Below are positions 7,565 to 14,760 of a stretch of 18,630 bases of DNA, piece by piece; within the stretch, counting starts at the first letter, position 1, and every line of letters begins with the position of its first letter. The notes under the pieces were generated by a model. That model did no database searches and was not told where the DNA came from. It saw only the letters and a program-made list of their open reading frames with translations. The translations under genes and the position numbers were made by a program. Location of the stretch: positions 1-18,630 of the forward strand of contig CAZIGW010000036.1 in NCBI GenBank assembly GCA_964538565.1. The letters run 5' to 3'. The DNA comes from CAYVBN01 sp964538565 (lineage in GTDB: Bacteria; Pseudomonadota; Alphaproteobacteria; Rhizobiales; Xanthobacteraceae).

Positions 7565-8095
7565 ATGATGAGTGCCGACCGCCTGTCTTCCGCCGATGCG
7601 CGCCTGGCGGCGCCGGGGCTCGAGCCCGCACGGCTCGCCGAGGCCAATATCAATCCGTCGACGGGCCTTGCGACCGACTATCTCAATCACTTCAACGAAG
7701 CCATCATGCTGCTCGAGATGCTTTCGACGATGCCCGACTGCGTCGAGGATTTCACCGCGTGGCGGCCGCTGAGCTACACCGACCACTTTGCCGCCTCGCG
7801 CTTCAAGGAAAAGGCGCTGGCGATCGCCGCCTACGAGGCCGCCGATCCGATCGCGCGGCGCAATCTCGATGCGCTCGCCAGCACGATGAGCTCGATCCTC
7901 ACCGCGACCCGCGAAGCCATGCAGATGAACCTTTCGCCGCAGGCGGCGGGCGAGCTCGCATCCAAGGCCGCCACCTGGCTGAAGCCGCTGGTCGCGCGCG
8001 CCGGCGCGGTGATCAACGGTCAGGCCGTCGCGGCCGTCGAGGACAGCGGCAGCGATGCCCCGCAGGCGGCGGTCGACGCGTTGTTCGGCCGCTGA
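7565..8095 (+). CDS. Conserved-looking helical protein of unknown function
   Basis: I do not recognise a domain. The 176-residue product has no signal peptide or membrane segment and is predicted by eye to be almost all alpha-helical. It contains amphipathic stretches such as DYLNHFNEAIMLLEML (about 39-54) and a helix around ARRNLDALASTMSSIL, with one Cys. Composition and codon use match the neighbouring real genes. The start is uncertain: tandem ATGs at 7565 and 7568 give compact leaders, whereas the in-frame ATG at 7484 would overlap the divergent SRAP start and consume its promoter. It ends 5 nt before the Nudix hydrolase GTG, so the two are probably translationally coupled. Similar proteins, I believe, occur across Rhizobiales in front of a Nudix gene, which would suggest a linked but unknown role. 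Confidence 0.75.
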   Translation: MMSADRLSSADARLAAPGLEPARLAEANINPSTGLATDYLNHFNEAIMLLEMLSTMPDCVEDFTAWRPLSYTDHFAASRFKEKALAIAAYEAADPIARRNLDALASTMSSILTATREAMQMNLSPQAAGELASKAATWLKPLVARAGAVINGQAVAAVEDSGSDAPQAAVDALFGR

Positions 8096-8100
8096 GCGCC

Positions 8101-8544
8101 GTGGCGGACTCGCGGACCTATCCGGATCGTCCCTTCCTGGCGGTGAGCGCCGCGATCGTGCGCGACGGCCGCGTGCTCGTGGTGCAGCGGGCGCGCCCTC
8201 CCGCGAGCGGCGTCTACACGCTGCCGGGCGGCGTGGTCGAAGCGGGCGAGAGCTTGCGCGAGGCGCTCGTGCGCGAGGTGCGCGAGGAGACCGGGCTCGC
8301 CATCGAGCCGGTCGCGCTCGCCGGACATCGCGAGGTGGTTGCGCGCGACGCCGCCGGCCGCGTCGAGCGGCACTTCGTCATTCTCGCCTTCGCGGCCCGC
8401 TGGGTCTCGGGCGAGCCGCAACTCAACGAAGAACTGTCGGAGGCGCGCTGGATGGATCCCTCCGACATCGGCACGCTGCGGACCACGGAGGGTCTCGCCG
8501 AGATCGTGGCGGCGGCCCTGGCGCGCCTCGCGGGCACCGGCTGA
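8101..8544 (+). CDS. Nudix hydrolase
   Basis: Hydrolase of nucleoside-diphosphate-X compounds, 147 residues, single-domain and cytoplasmic. A complete Nudix box spans residues 44-66: G44, E50, then REVREETGL with R58, E59, E62, E63 and G65. All metal-coordinating glutamates are therefore present and the enzyme should be active with Mg2+ or Mn2+. The short N-terminal strand AVSAAIVRDGRVLVVQRAR resembles the ADP-ribose pyrophosphatase/MutT-like branch, but substrate cannot be assigned from sequence. Translation starts at GTG 8101, five bases after the preceding stop and without its own strong Shine-Dalgarno, which points to coupling. The TIGR02301 gene follows after 51 nt on the same strand. 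Confidence 0.93.
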   Translation: MADSRTYPDRPFLAVSAAIVRDGRVLVVQRARPPASGVYTLPGGVVEAGESLREALVREVREETGLAIEPVALAGHREVVARDAAGRVERHFVILAFAARWVSGEPQLNEELSEARWMDPSDIGTLRTTEGLAEIVAAALARLAGTG

Positions 8545-8595
8545 GGCCCGCCGGTGCGGCTTGCGCTGGCGCCGAGGCCAGCGCATAAGCTCCCC

Positions 8596-8976
8596 ATGTT
8601 CAAACGCTTGGTGATGACGATCGCCATCCTGGGGCTGTGCGCGGCAGGACCTGCGCGCGCGGCGGGCGACAACGCGGCACCGTTCGACGGCGACCTGCAG
8701 CGCCTCGCGGAGATCCTCGGCGCCCTGCATTACCTTCGTGCCGTCTGTGGCAGCAACGAGGGCCAGAAGTGGCGCAACGAAATGCAGGCGCTGGTCGACG
8801 CCGAGGCCCCGAGCGGCAGCCGGCGCGCCAAGATGGTCGCGAGCTTCAATCGCGGCTATCGCGGGTTCCAGCAGACGTACCGCAGTTGCACCCCGGCGGC
8901 CGACCTCGCCATCCGTCGCTACCTCGAGGAAGGTGCGAAGATCGCGCGCGAAGTGACCGCCCGCTACGCCAACTGA
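8596..8976 (+). CDS. TIGR02301/DUF2385 family secreted protein
   Basis: Small exported protein of 126 residues, family function unknown, to my knowledge restricted to Alphaproteobacteria. The signal peptide is clear: MFKRL, a hydrophobic core, and cleavage after AGPARA near residue 22. The mature part has the family landmarks DLQRLAEILGALHYLRAVCG, the EMQALVDAEAP segment, FNRGYRGFQQTYRSC and a final RRYLEEGAKIA. The two cysteines, in AVCG and RSCTP, are spaced so that a periplasmic disulfide is plausible. The ATG at 8596 is the only start that places the signal peptide correctly, though no obvious Shine-Dalgarno precedes it. It is the last gene of the run beginning at 7565. Confidence 0.88.
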   Translation: MFKRLVMTIAILGLCAAGPARAAGDNAAPFDGDLQRLAEILGALHYLRAVCGSNEGQKWRNEMQALVDAEAPSGSRRAKMVASFNRGYRGFQQTYRSCTPAADLAIRRYLEEGAKIAREVTARYAN

Positions 8977-8986
8977 CGTTCGGCCG

Positions 8987-9004
8987 TTAACCTTTCCTAA
9001 AGGT
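8987..9004. promoter_or_regulatory. A+T-rich inverted repeat and CtrA-like near-match
   Basis: ACCTTT-CCT-AAAGGT (8990-9004) is a perfect 6-bp inverted repeat. TTAA (8987-8990), 7 nt and TAAA (8998-9001) match 7 of 8 positions of the alphaproteobacterial CtrA consensus TTAA-N7-TTAA. It lies about 90-105 nt before the 86-residue ORF. The hairpin has no T tract, so a terminator is unlikely. Confidence 0.25.
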
Positions 9005-9092
9005 CCGCCTAGGCCGGCGACGAAGGCCTGATAAGGTGCCGCGACATTTCGGGGGACGGCCCTGAAGGCCGCCGGGTGAGTTCTATCCTGAC

Positions 9093-9353
9093 ATGGTGAG
9101 ATTCAAGCCTCTCGCACGCGAGCCGCTGCCCGATCACGAGCAGAAGATGGCGGCGCTCGACTATCTGGGCGAGGCCTGGGCGGAGGCCCGCCTCGACGGC
9201 ATCGACAGCGACTGCATGGCTCAGGCCTGCCTGTTCACCGCGTTGAGCGAACTGGTTTCGACCTATGGCGAAGAAGCGGCCGCGCGTTTTGCCGAGGGGC
9301 TTGCAGCCCGCATCATCAACGGCGAATTTTCGGTCGAGATCCCGCGCCAGTAG
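9093..9353 (+). CDS. Small conserved-looking protein of unknown function
   Basis: An 86-residue acidic cytoplasmic protein without signal peptide or recognised domain. It is predicted largely helical: ALDYLGEAWAEARLDGID (about 21-38), a central helix beginning DCMAQACLFTALSELV, and YGEEAAARFAEGLAARI, ending in the short strand-like GEFSVEIPRQ. Two cysteines (C41, C46) are five apart. A GGGTGAG stretch about 17 nt upstream is a weak ribosome-binding candidate. Codon use and composition are like those of the neighbouring genes, and I recall similar small proteins in Rhizobiales, so it is probably real. It could be a small regulator or adaptor; nothing in the sequence settles this. The next gene follows 61 nt later on the same strand. 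Confidence 0.72.
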   Translation: MVRFKPLAREPLPDHEQKMAALDYLGEAWAEARLDGIDSDCMAQACLFTALSELVSTYGEEAAARFAEGLAARIINGEFSVEIPRQ

Positions 9354-9414
9354 CTCCGCGCCGGCCGCAATCTGCTAGGCTCGCGGCAGCGCGATCCATC
9401 GCCCGGGTCAGCCG

Positions 9415-10050
9415 ATGCGCCTGCTCAACAGGATGCTTGTGTTTGCGGCGGGGGTCGCCTGCATGGCCACGGCGGCGCCGGCGCAGACCAAGGTTCATAC
9501 GCAAACCATCAAGCCGCCGGCCGCCGCGCAGCTTGCGCCGCACGCCGCGCCCTCACCCGCCACCCCGCCGGCGCAGAAGCCCGCCGCGGCGGAAATCCTC
9601 ACCGATCTTTCCAGCCTGCCGGCGCCGGTCGCCCGCATGCGCGAACGCATTCTCGCCGCCGCGCGCTCGGGAATTCTCGAGAACGTCCTCACCGTGATGC
9701 AGTCGAACGAGACGATGCCGGTGTTCTCGCACGGAGGCGAGAAGGATCCCCTCGCCTACTGGCGCGCCATCTATCCGGATTCGAACGGCGTCGAGGTGCT
9801 TGCCGTCCTGATCGGCATTCTCGAAGCCGGCTACGTTCACGTCGAGGCCGGGACCCCGCAGGACATGTACATCTGGCCCTATTTCGCCCGCGTGCCCATC
9901 GAAAACCTGACGCCGCCGCAGCGCGTCGAGCTGTTCAAGATCATCACCGGGGTCGACTACAGGGACATGCGCGACTTCGGCGCCTACAATTTCTACCGGC
10001 TGGGGATCGGGCCCGACGGCACCTGGCACTTCTTCGTGGCCGGCGACTGA
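9415..10050 (+). CDS. Secreted protein of unknown function
   Basis: Exported 211-residue protein not assigned to a named family. A signal peptide (MRLLNRMLVF..., cleavage after APA near residue 23) is followed by a Pro/Ala-rich linker to about residue 58. The remaining 150 residues form a folded domain with regular Trp/Tyr/Phe spacing: a helix containing RMRERILAAARSGILEN, then DPLAYWRAIYPD, GVEVLAVLIGILEAGYVHVE, IWPYFARVPIENLTP and YNFYRLGIGPDGTWHFFVAGD at the C terminus. The pattern suggests a globular periplasmic domain tethered by a flexible linker. No catalytic motif stands out. It converges on the double-receiver regulator, with 17 nt between stops. An alternative ATG at 9433 would shorten the n-region but keep the signal peptide. 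Confidence 0.78.
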   Translation: MRLLNRMLVFAAGVACMATAAPAQTKVHTQTIKPPAAAQLAPHAAPSPATPPAQKPAAAEILTDLSSLPAPVARMRERILAAARSGILENVLTVMQSNETMPVFSHGGEKDPLAYWRAIYPDSNGVEVLAVLIGILEAGYVHVEAGTPQDMYIWPYFARVPIENLTPPQRVELFKIITGVDYRDMRDFGAYNFYRLGIGPDGTWHFFVAGD

Positions 10051-10067
10051 CGACGGCCGGATCGCGC

Positions 10068-10979
10068 TCACTCGGCGTTGCAGGCCCCCGCGCCTTCCGG
10101 CGACCCGCCGCCCGCCTCGTCGGCGCAGACCGCATTGGCCCAGCTCGTCGCCGGATCGAGCGGGTCCGGGGCATTCCCCGACCCGGCGCGCGCCGCGTCG
10201 ATTTCGCCGCGAACCGCGGCGAGTTCCGGCAGTTTCAGCCCGAGGGCCGCATGCAACGCGCGGTCGATGTCGGCGGCGAAGAACGGCTTGGCGAGAAACG
10301 CGCAGGCCCCGCGATCGAGCACCTGCCGCATGCGCTCATCGCTGTGCTCGGCCGAGATCATGATCACCTTGACGTGCGGCTCGCGGCTGCGAATGGCCTC
10401 GAGCGTCGCGATTCCGTCGAGCCCCGGCATGTTGCAGTCGAGGAAGACGAGATCGAAGCCGCCGTCGCCGATGTGCGCGAGCGCCGATTCCCCGTCCGCC
10501 GCCTCCTCGATGGCGAGACGAAAGATGCTGCGCTCCAGCACGCGGCGGATGATGCGGCGGATGGTGCTGGTGTCGTCGACGATCAGCGTCTTCATCCGCA
10601 CGGAGACGCGCCGGTAGGTCTTGAGAACGGCTTCGAGGTCGGCGGCGGTGAACGGCTTCACCAGATAGTCGTAGGCACGGATCTGGCGCGCAAGCTCGAA
10701 GCGCGGCGCACTCGCCTTGGCCGACATCAGGGTGACGAACGTCTTGTTGCCCTTGAAGCGCGCCCGTCCGACCGCCTCCATGCCGCTCATCTCCGGCATG
10801 TTGATGTCGATGAACGCGACGTCGATCCCGCCCTGTTCGAGGAACATCATGCATTCGCGGCCGTTGTCGGCGGTCATCAGTTCGATCGGCAGCGGCGAGC
10901 GTTCGACCACGTTCTTGAAGAACATCTGCACGGTGCGCGAATCGTCGGCGACCAGCATCTTGATGGTGTAGCTCGACAC
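10068..10979 (-). CDS. Tandem-receiver response regulator without output domain
   Basis: 303-residue protein made of two CheY-like receiver domains and a short unstructured tail. REC1 (about 6-125) has acidic pocket D12/D13, phosphoacceptor D58, S86 and K108. REC2 (about 130-248) has D135/D136, D181, S209 and K231. Both domains therefore keep every residue needed for phosphorylation by a histidine kinase. There is no DNA-binding, GGDEF or enzymatic domain, so it probably acts by protein contact, as in chemotaxis or as a phosphate sink or relay. The tail after residue 250 is Ala/Gly-rich. The start is GTG: GGGGGGAG lies 7 nt before it, while the internal ATG (residue 8) would trim strand beta-1. 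No partner kinase is encoded in the window. The upstream gap holds a CtrA-like near-match. Confidence 0.9.
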   Translation of the reverse strand: MSSYTIKMLVADDSRTVQMFFKNVVERSPLPIELMTADNGRECMMFLEQGGIDVAFIDINMPEMSGMEAVGRARFKGNKTFVTLMSAKASAPRFELARQIRAYDYLVKPFTAADLEAVLKTYRRVSVRMKTLIVDDTSTIRRIIRRVLERSIFRLAIEEAADGESALAHIGDGGFDLVFLDCNMPGLDGIATLEAIRSREPHVKVIMISAEHSDERMRQVLDRGACAFLAKPFFAADIDRALHAALGLKLPELAAVRGEIDAARAGSGNAPDPLDPATSWANAVCADEAGGGSPEGAGACNAE

Positions 10980-11040
10980 GCGACGGCTCCCCCCGCTCGA
11001 TCGCCAGCGGAACAGGTCAATGTCGCACGAACTTACCTAC

Positions 11041-11093
11041 CGTTACTTAACGACATCGAGGCCGCGCGCCCGCGGAAGTAAACGACTTCTTAA
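11041..11093. promoter_or_regulatory. Probable promoter region of the tandem-receiver gene
   Basis: This A+T-rich patch lies 62-114 nt upstream of the GTG start. It holds the inverted repeat CGTTA-CT-TAACG (11041-11052) and TAAA-N7-TTAA (11079-11093), a 7-of-8 match to the CtrA site TTAA-N7-TTAA. Cell-cycle control of chemotaxis or polarity regulators by CtrA is common in this class, but the assignment here rests on sequence resemblance alone. Confidence 0.3.
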
Positions 11094-11117
11094 TCGGCCC
11101 GATCGGCAAGTCGGCTT

Positions 11118-12455
11118 TCAACCCGGGCCGAGCGTCTCCAGGAATCGCACCGGCTCGCCGACCGACGGGGTCGTCAGGTCGCCTTCCCACATCACCTTGC
11201 GCCCGCGCACGAAGGTCCCGACCGGCCAGCCGGTGACCGCGAGCCCATCGTAAGGCGTCCAACCTGCCCTGGAGGCGGTCCATGCATTGGTGATCGTCGC
11301 CTTCCGCTTCAGGTCGACAACGGTGAGATCGGCATCGTAGCCGGCGGCGATGCGGCCCTTGCGGGCGATGCCGAACAGGCGCGCCGGCCCCGCGCTCGTG
11401 AGGTCGACCAGGCGGGCGAGGCTGAGACGGCCGGCGTTGAGGTGGTCGAGCATCAGCGGCAGCAGCGTCTGCACCCCGGTCATCCCGGACGGACTTGCCG
11501 GATAGGGCTTCGCCTTCTCCTCGCGCGTGTGGGGCGCGTGGTCGGAGCCGACGACGTCGACGATGCCGTGCGCGATCGCCTGCCAGAGCGCCGCCTTGTG
11601 CTGCGCATCGCGCACCGGCGGATTCTGCTGCGCGAGCGTGCCGAGCCGCTCGTAGCAGCCGGGCGCATCGAGCGTGAGATGATGCGGCGTGACTTCGACC
11701 GAGGCGACGTCCTTGTGCGCCTCGAGGAACGCCATCTCCTGCGCGGTCGTCACGTGCAGCACGTGCACCCGCTTTCCGCTCTCGCGCGCGAGCCGCACGA
11801 GGCGCTGTGTGCAGGTGAGTGCCGCGGTCTCGTCGCGCCAGACCGGGTGCGAGCGCGCATCGCCCGCCACCTGAAAGTCCTTGCGCCCGCGCAACCGGTA
11901 TTCGTCCTCGCTGTGGAAGGCCACGCGGCGGCGGATCGCCTCGAGAATCGCGCGCACGCCCGCGTCGTCCTCGACGAGCAGCGATCCCGTCGAGGAGCCC
12001 ATGAACACCTTGACGCCGGCCGCGCCCGGAAGGCGCTCGAGCTCGGGCAGGTCGCGCGCATTCTCGCGCGTCGCCCCGACGTAGAAGGCGAAGTCGCAAT
12101 GCATGCGCCCGCGCGCACGGGCGACCTTGTCGGCGAGCGCCGCCGGGCCGGTCGTGGCCGGGCTGGTGTTGGGCATTTCGAACACCGCGGTCACGCCGCC
12201 GAGCACCGCCGAACGGGAGCCGGATTCGAGGTCTTCCTTGTGGGTGAGGCCCGGCTCGCGGAAATGCACATGGGTGTCGATGACGCCGGGCAGGACGTGC
12301 AGGCCGCGCGCGTCGACGGTCTCGCCGGCCGACGCCCGCGACAGGTCGCCGATCCTGGCGATCCGCCCGTCCCGCAGGCCGAGGTCGCGCACGCCCTCGC
12401 CGTCCTGGTTGACGACGGTCCCGCCGCGGAGAATTAGATCGAAGGTCTCAGCCAT
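11118..12455 (-). CDS. pyrC: Dihydroorotase
   Basis: Zinc amidohydrolase that interconverts N-carbamoyl-aspartate and dihydroorotate in pyrimidine synthesis, 445 residues. Binuclear-centre ligands are visible: H62 and H64 in DTHVHFREPG, the carboxylatable K149 in GVKVFMGSSTG, H181, H234 and D305 in SDHAPHT. VEVTPHHLTL and the C-terminal GYDADLTVVDL (outer beta-sandwich) agree with the dihydroorotase/hydantoinase superfamily; FREPG and the SDHAPHT loop favour dihydroorotase over allantoinase or dihydropyrimidinase. Because pyrB is absent from the window, a second pyrC-like copy elsewhere is possible. The start at 12455 follows GGGGC and aligns with the family N terminus; the frame stays open upstream only as a G+C artefact crossing the divergent ygfZ. 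The response regulator lies 138 nt downstream and probably has its own promoter. Confidence 0.92.
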   Translation of the reverse strand: MAETFDLILRGGTVVNQDGEGVRDLGLRDGRIARIGDLSRASAGETVDARGLHVLPGVIDTHVHFREPGLTHKEDLESGSRSAVLGGVTAVFEMPNTSPATTGPAALADKVARARGRMHCDFAFYVGATRENARDLPELERLPGAAGVKVFMGSSTGSLLVEDDAGVRAILEAIRRRVAFHSEDEYRLRGRKDFQVAGDARSHPVWRDETAALTCTQRLVRLARESGKRVHVLHVTTAQEMAFLEAHKDVASVEVTPHHLTLDAPGCYERLGTLAQQNPPVRDAQHKAALWQAIAHGIVDVVGSDHAPHTREEKAKPYPASPSGMTGVQTLLPLMLDHLNAGRLSLARLVDLTSAGPARLFGIARKGRIAAGYDADLTVVDLKRKATITNAWTASRAGWTPYDGLAVTGWPVGTFVRGRKVMWEGDLTTPSVGEPVRFLETLGPG

Positions 12456-12540
12456 GCCCCGTTCGCCCTTGTGACGCGCCGGGGAGCGCCTTACGTTCTG
12501 CGGCATTGGTTGGCAAGCGACTGCGCGCAAAAGGACCCCC

Positions 12541-13431
12541 ATGCAAGCGGCCCTGCTCCCCGACCGTGGCGTCGTCAAGATCGTCGGCGACGACGCGCGC
12601 CGGTTCCTCAACGGGCTGATCACGGCCGATGCGGGCAAGATCGCGCCGGAGCGGCCGTGCTTTGCGGCGCTCCTGACCCCGCAGGGCAAAATCGTCGCGG
12701 ATTTCATCGTCGCGGAGGCGCCGGCCGGCGACGGCGGCGGCTTCTTTCTCGACTGCCCGCGTGCGCTCATCGAGCCGCTCGTCGCCAAGCTCAACTTCTA
12801 CAAGCTGCGCGCCAAGGTGATCGTCGAAGACCTCTCGGACATCCTCGGCGTGCTTGCGGCCTGGGGCGGAGCGGGCGTAACCGAGCAGGGCCTATCCTAT
12901 CGCGACCCGCGCCTGCCGGCGCTCGGGCTGCGGGTGATGCTGCCGCCACATCTCGCCTCCGCGGCGGCGGGCGAGCTTGGCGCCATCCTCACGGAGGCGG
13001 AAGACTACGACGCCCATCGCATCGCCCTCGGCATTCCGCGCGGCGGCGTCGATTTCGGCTATGGCGAAGCCTTCCCGCACGAGGCCGACATGGACCAGCT
13101 CAACGGCGTCGATTTCCAGAAGGGCTGCTACGTCGGCCAGGAAGTCGTCTCGCGCATGGAGCACCGCGGCATCGCACGCACGCGCATCGTGCCGGTCGCC
13201 TACGATGACTTTGCTCCCGAAGCCGGCACGTCGGTCACGGCCGGAGAAAAGACGGTCGGCAGCATGGGCTCGGCGGCGCGCGGACGCGGGCTTGCGACGT
13301 TGCGGCTCGACCGGGTCGCCGACGCGTTCGCCGCCGGCGAGGCGCTCGTGTGCGGCGGCATCGCGCTGCGGCCCGTGCGGCCCGAGTGGGCGCGCTTTCC
13401 CTTGCCGGGCGACGCCAAGGCCGCCGAATGA
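12541..13431 (+). CDS. ygfZ: YgfZ/CAF17-like folate-binding Fe-S cluster protein
   Basis: Tetrahydrofolate-binding protein of the YgfZ/IBA57 family (COG0354), 296 residues, GcvT-like fold, cytoplasmic. Family members help make or repair certain Fe-S enzymes, including MiaB-type radical-SAM proteins. The diagnostic motif KGCYVGQE lies at residues 194-201 with the conserved C196; HRGIARTRIV follows. Upstream, DARRFLNGLITAD and FAALLTPQGKIVADF are the other family blocks. An AAAGGA sequence 5-10 nt before ATG 12541 supports the start. The stop overlaps the tag start as ATGA (13428-13431), so the two are translationally coupled. It is divergent from dihydroorotase across 85 bp, and is the first gene of the cluster running to 16260. 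Confidence 0.93.
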   Translation: MQAALLPDRGVVKIVGDDARRFLNGLITADAGKIAPERPCFAALLTPQGKIVADFIVAEAPAGDGGGFFLDCPRALIEPLVAKLNFYKLRAKVIVEDLSDILGVLAAWGGAGVTEQGLSYRDPRLPALGLRVMLPPHLASAAAGELGAILTEAEDYDAHRIALGIPRGGVDFGYGEAFPHEADMDQLNGVDFQKGCYVGQEVVSRMEHRGIARTRIVPVAYDDFAPEAGTSVTAGEKTVGSMGSAARGRGLATLRLDRVADAFAAGEALVCGGIALRPVRPEWARFPLPGDAKAAE

Positions 13432-14036
13432 CTGCCACGCTTCCCGCGCCGGACGGATTGCGCCGCTGCCCCTGGCCCAGGCAGGACCCGCTTTACATTG
13501 ACTATCACGACCAAGAGTGGGGCGTTCCCGAATACGATGACCGCGCGCTCTACGAGAAGCTGATCCTCGACGGATTCCAGGCCGGCCTGTCGTGGATCAC
13601 GATTCTGCGCAAGCGCGAGAACTTCCGCCGCGCGTTCGACGGCTTCGCGCCCGAGAAGATCGCCCGCTACGGCGCGCGCAAGGTCGAAAGCCTGATGCAG
13701 GACGCCGGCATCGTGCGCAACCGCGCCAAGATCGAGGGGGCGGTGCTGTCGGCGCGCGCCTATCTGGAACTGATGGAAAAGGGACCGGGGCTGTCCAGAC
13801 TGCTGTGGGATTTCATGGATGGCCGGCCGCGCATCAACCACTTCCGCTCGGTCTCGCAGGTGCCGGCCGAAACGCCGCTGTCACGCAAGATCTCGAAGGA
13901 GCTCACCGCCCGCGGATTCAAGTTCTGCGGACCGACGATCGTGTACGCCTTCATGCAGGCGGTCGGCATGGTCAACGATCATCTGGTGACGTGCCACCGC
14001 CACGCGGCGTTGTCGCAGCCGCCGGCGCGGAGCTGA
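13428..14036 (+). CDS. tag: DNA-3-methyladenine glycosylase I
   Basis: Base-excision-repair glycosylase that removes 3-methyladenine from alkylated DNA, 202 residues, helix-hairpin-helix superfamily with a zinc snap. Zinc ligands correspond to those of E. coli TAG with a constant offset of ten: C14, H27, H185 and C189. The core FQAGLSWITILRKRENFRRAFDGF and the C-terminal VGMVNDHLVTCH are the family signatures. E38 of the E. coli enzyme, which contacts the flipped base, aligns with D48 here (LILDGFQAG); I believe this conservative change is usual in alphaproteobacterial TAGs. Translation is coupled to ygfZ by the ATGA overlap. The HD hydrolase begins 3 nt after the stop. No Ada-type regulator is nearby, so expression is probably constitutive. 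Confidence 0.95.
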   Translation: MTATLPAPDGLRRCPWPRQDPLYIDYHDQEWGVPEYDDRALYEKLILDGFQAGLSWITILRKRENFRRAFDGFAPEKIARYGARKVESLMQDAGIVRNRAKIEGAVLSARAYLELMEKGPGLSRLLWDFMDGRPRINHFRSVSQVPAETPLSRKISKELTARGFKFCGPTIVYAFMQAVGMVNDHLVTCHRHAALSQPPARS

Positions 14037-14039
14037 CGA

Positions 14040-14705
14040 ATGCGCGCAGCCAAGCCGGCGAAATCGCGTGCGGCTGCTGCCCGCGAGATTTCGGCGGCGA
14101 AACCCGCCGCACCTTCGCGGCGCGCGTGGCAGCGCATGCTCTCGGGCCGGCGCCTCGACCTGCTCGACCCCTCCCCGCTCGACGTGGAGATCGAGGACAT
14201 CGCCCACGGCATCGCCCGCGTGGCGCGCTGGAACGGGCAGACGCGAGGCGCGCACATTTTCTCGGTCGCGCAGCACACGCTGCTCACCGAGCTGATCGCG
14301 CGGCGGCGGGTCGGCCGTCTCGACCGGCGGCTCGGGCTGGCGCTGCTGCTGCACGACGCCCCCGAATACGTAATCGGCGACATGATCTCGCCGTTCAAGG
14401 CGGTGATCGGCGACGCCTACAAGGCGGTCGAGAAGCGCCTGCTCACCGCCATCCACCTGCGCTTCGGCCTGCCGGCCGAATTGCCGGACGATCTCGTCCG
14501 CATCGTGAAATCGGCCGACCAGGGCGCTGCCTTTCTCGAGGCGACGCGGCTCGCCGGCTTCGGGCTCGAGGAGGCGCGGCGGTTTTTCGGACGGCCGCCT
14601 GCCCTGCCGACCTCGGTCGAGCGGGACTATCTCACTCCGTGGCCGGCGGAAGCCGCCGAGCAGCGGTTCCTCGAACGGTTCGAAAAACTGGCCGGCCTTC
14701 CCTGA
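14040..14705 (+). CDS. HD-domain phosphohydrolase (YfbR-like)
   Basis: Predicted metal-dependent phosphohydrolase, 221 residues. HD-superfamily metal ligands are visible: H79 in SVAQHT, the H105-D106 pair in LLLHDAPEY and D160 in KSADQG. GDMISPFK after the HD doublet and the overall order resemble the YfbR/YGK1 branch, whose members dephosphorylate (deoxy)nucleoside 5'-monophosphates. The first 28 residues are Ala/Lys/Arg-rich, probably disordered, and may be partly untranslated if a later start is used, although GGAG lies 8 nt before ATG 14040. It follows tag by 3 nt and precedes the phosphatase-like gene by 55 nt. A role in nucleotide-pool control would fit the NAD-type regulator two genes downstream, but that link is inference. 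Confidence 0.88.
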   Translation: MRAAKPAKSRAAAAREISAAKPAAPSRRAWQRMLSGRRLDLLDPSPLDVEIEDIAHGIARVARWNGQTRGAHIFSVAQHTLLTELIARRRVGRLDRRLGLALLLHDAPEYVIGDMISPFKAVIGDAYKAVEKRLLTAIHLRFGLPAELPDDLVRIVKSADQGAAFLEATRLAGFGLEEARRFFGRPPALPTSVERDYLTPWPAEAAEQRFLERFEKLAGLP

Positions 14706-14760
14706 ATTTGGCCTGTCTTGCCGATTCGGTATGATGTCGACCGACATTCGAGGCCGACCG

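Noticed and set aside
7486..7653. A longer N terminus for the SRAP protein
   Set aside because: The catalytic cysteine must be residue 2, which requires the start at 7485.
12456..12794. A longer N terminus for dihydroorotase
   Set aside because: It would run across the divergent promoter region into ygfZ; the family start aligns with 12455.
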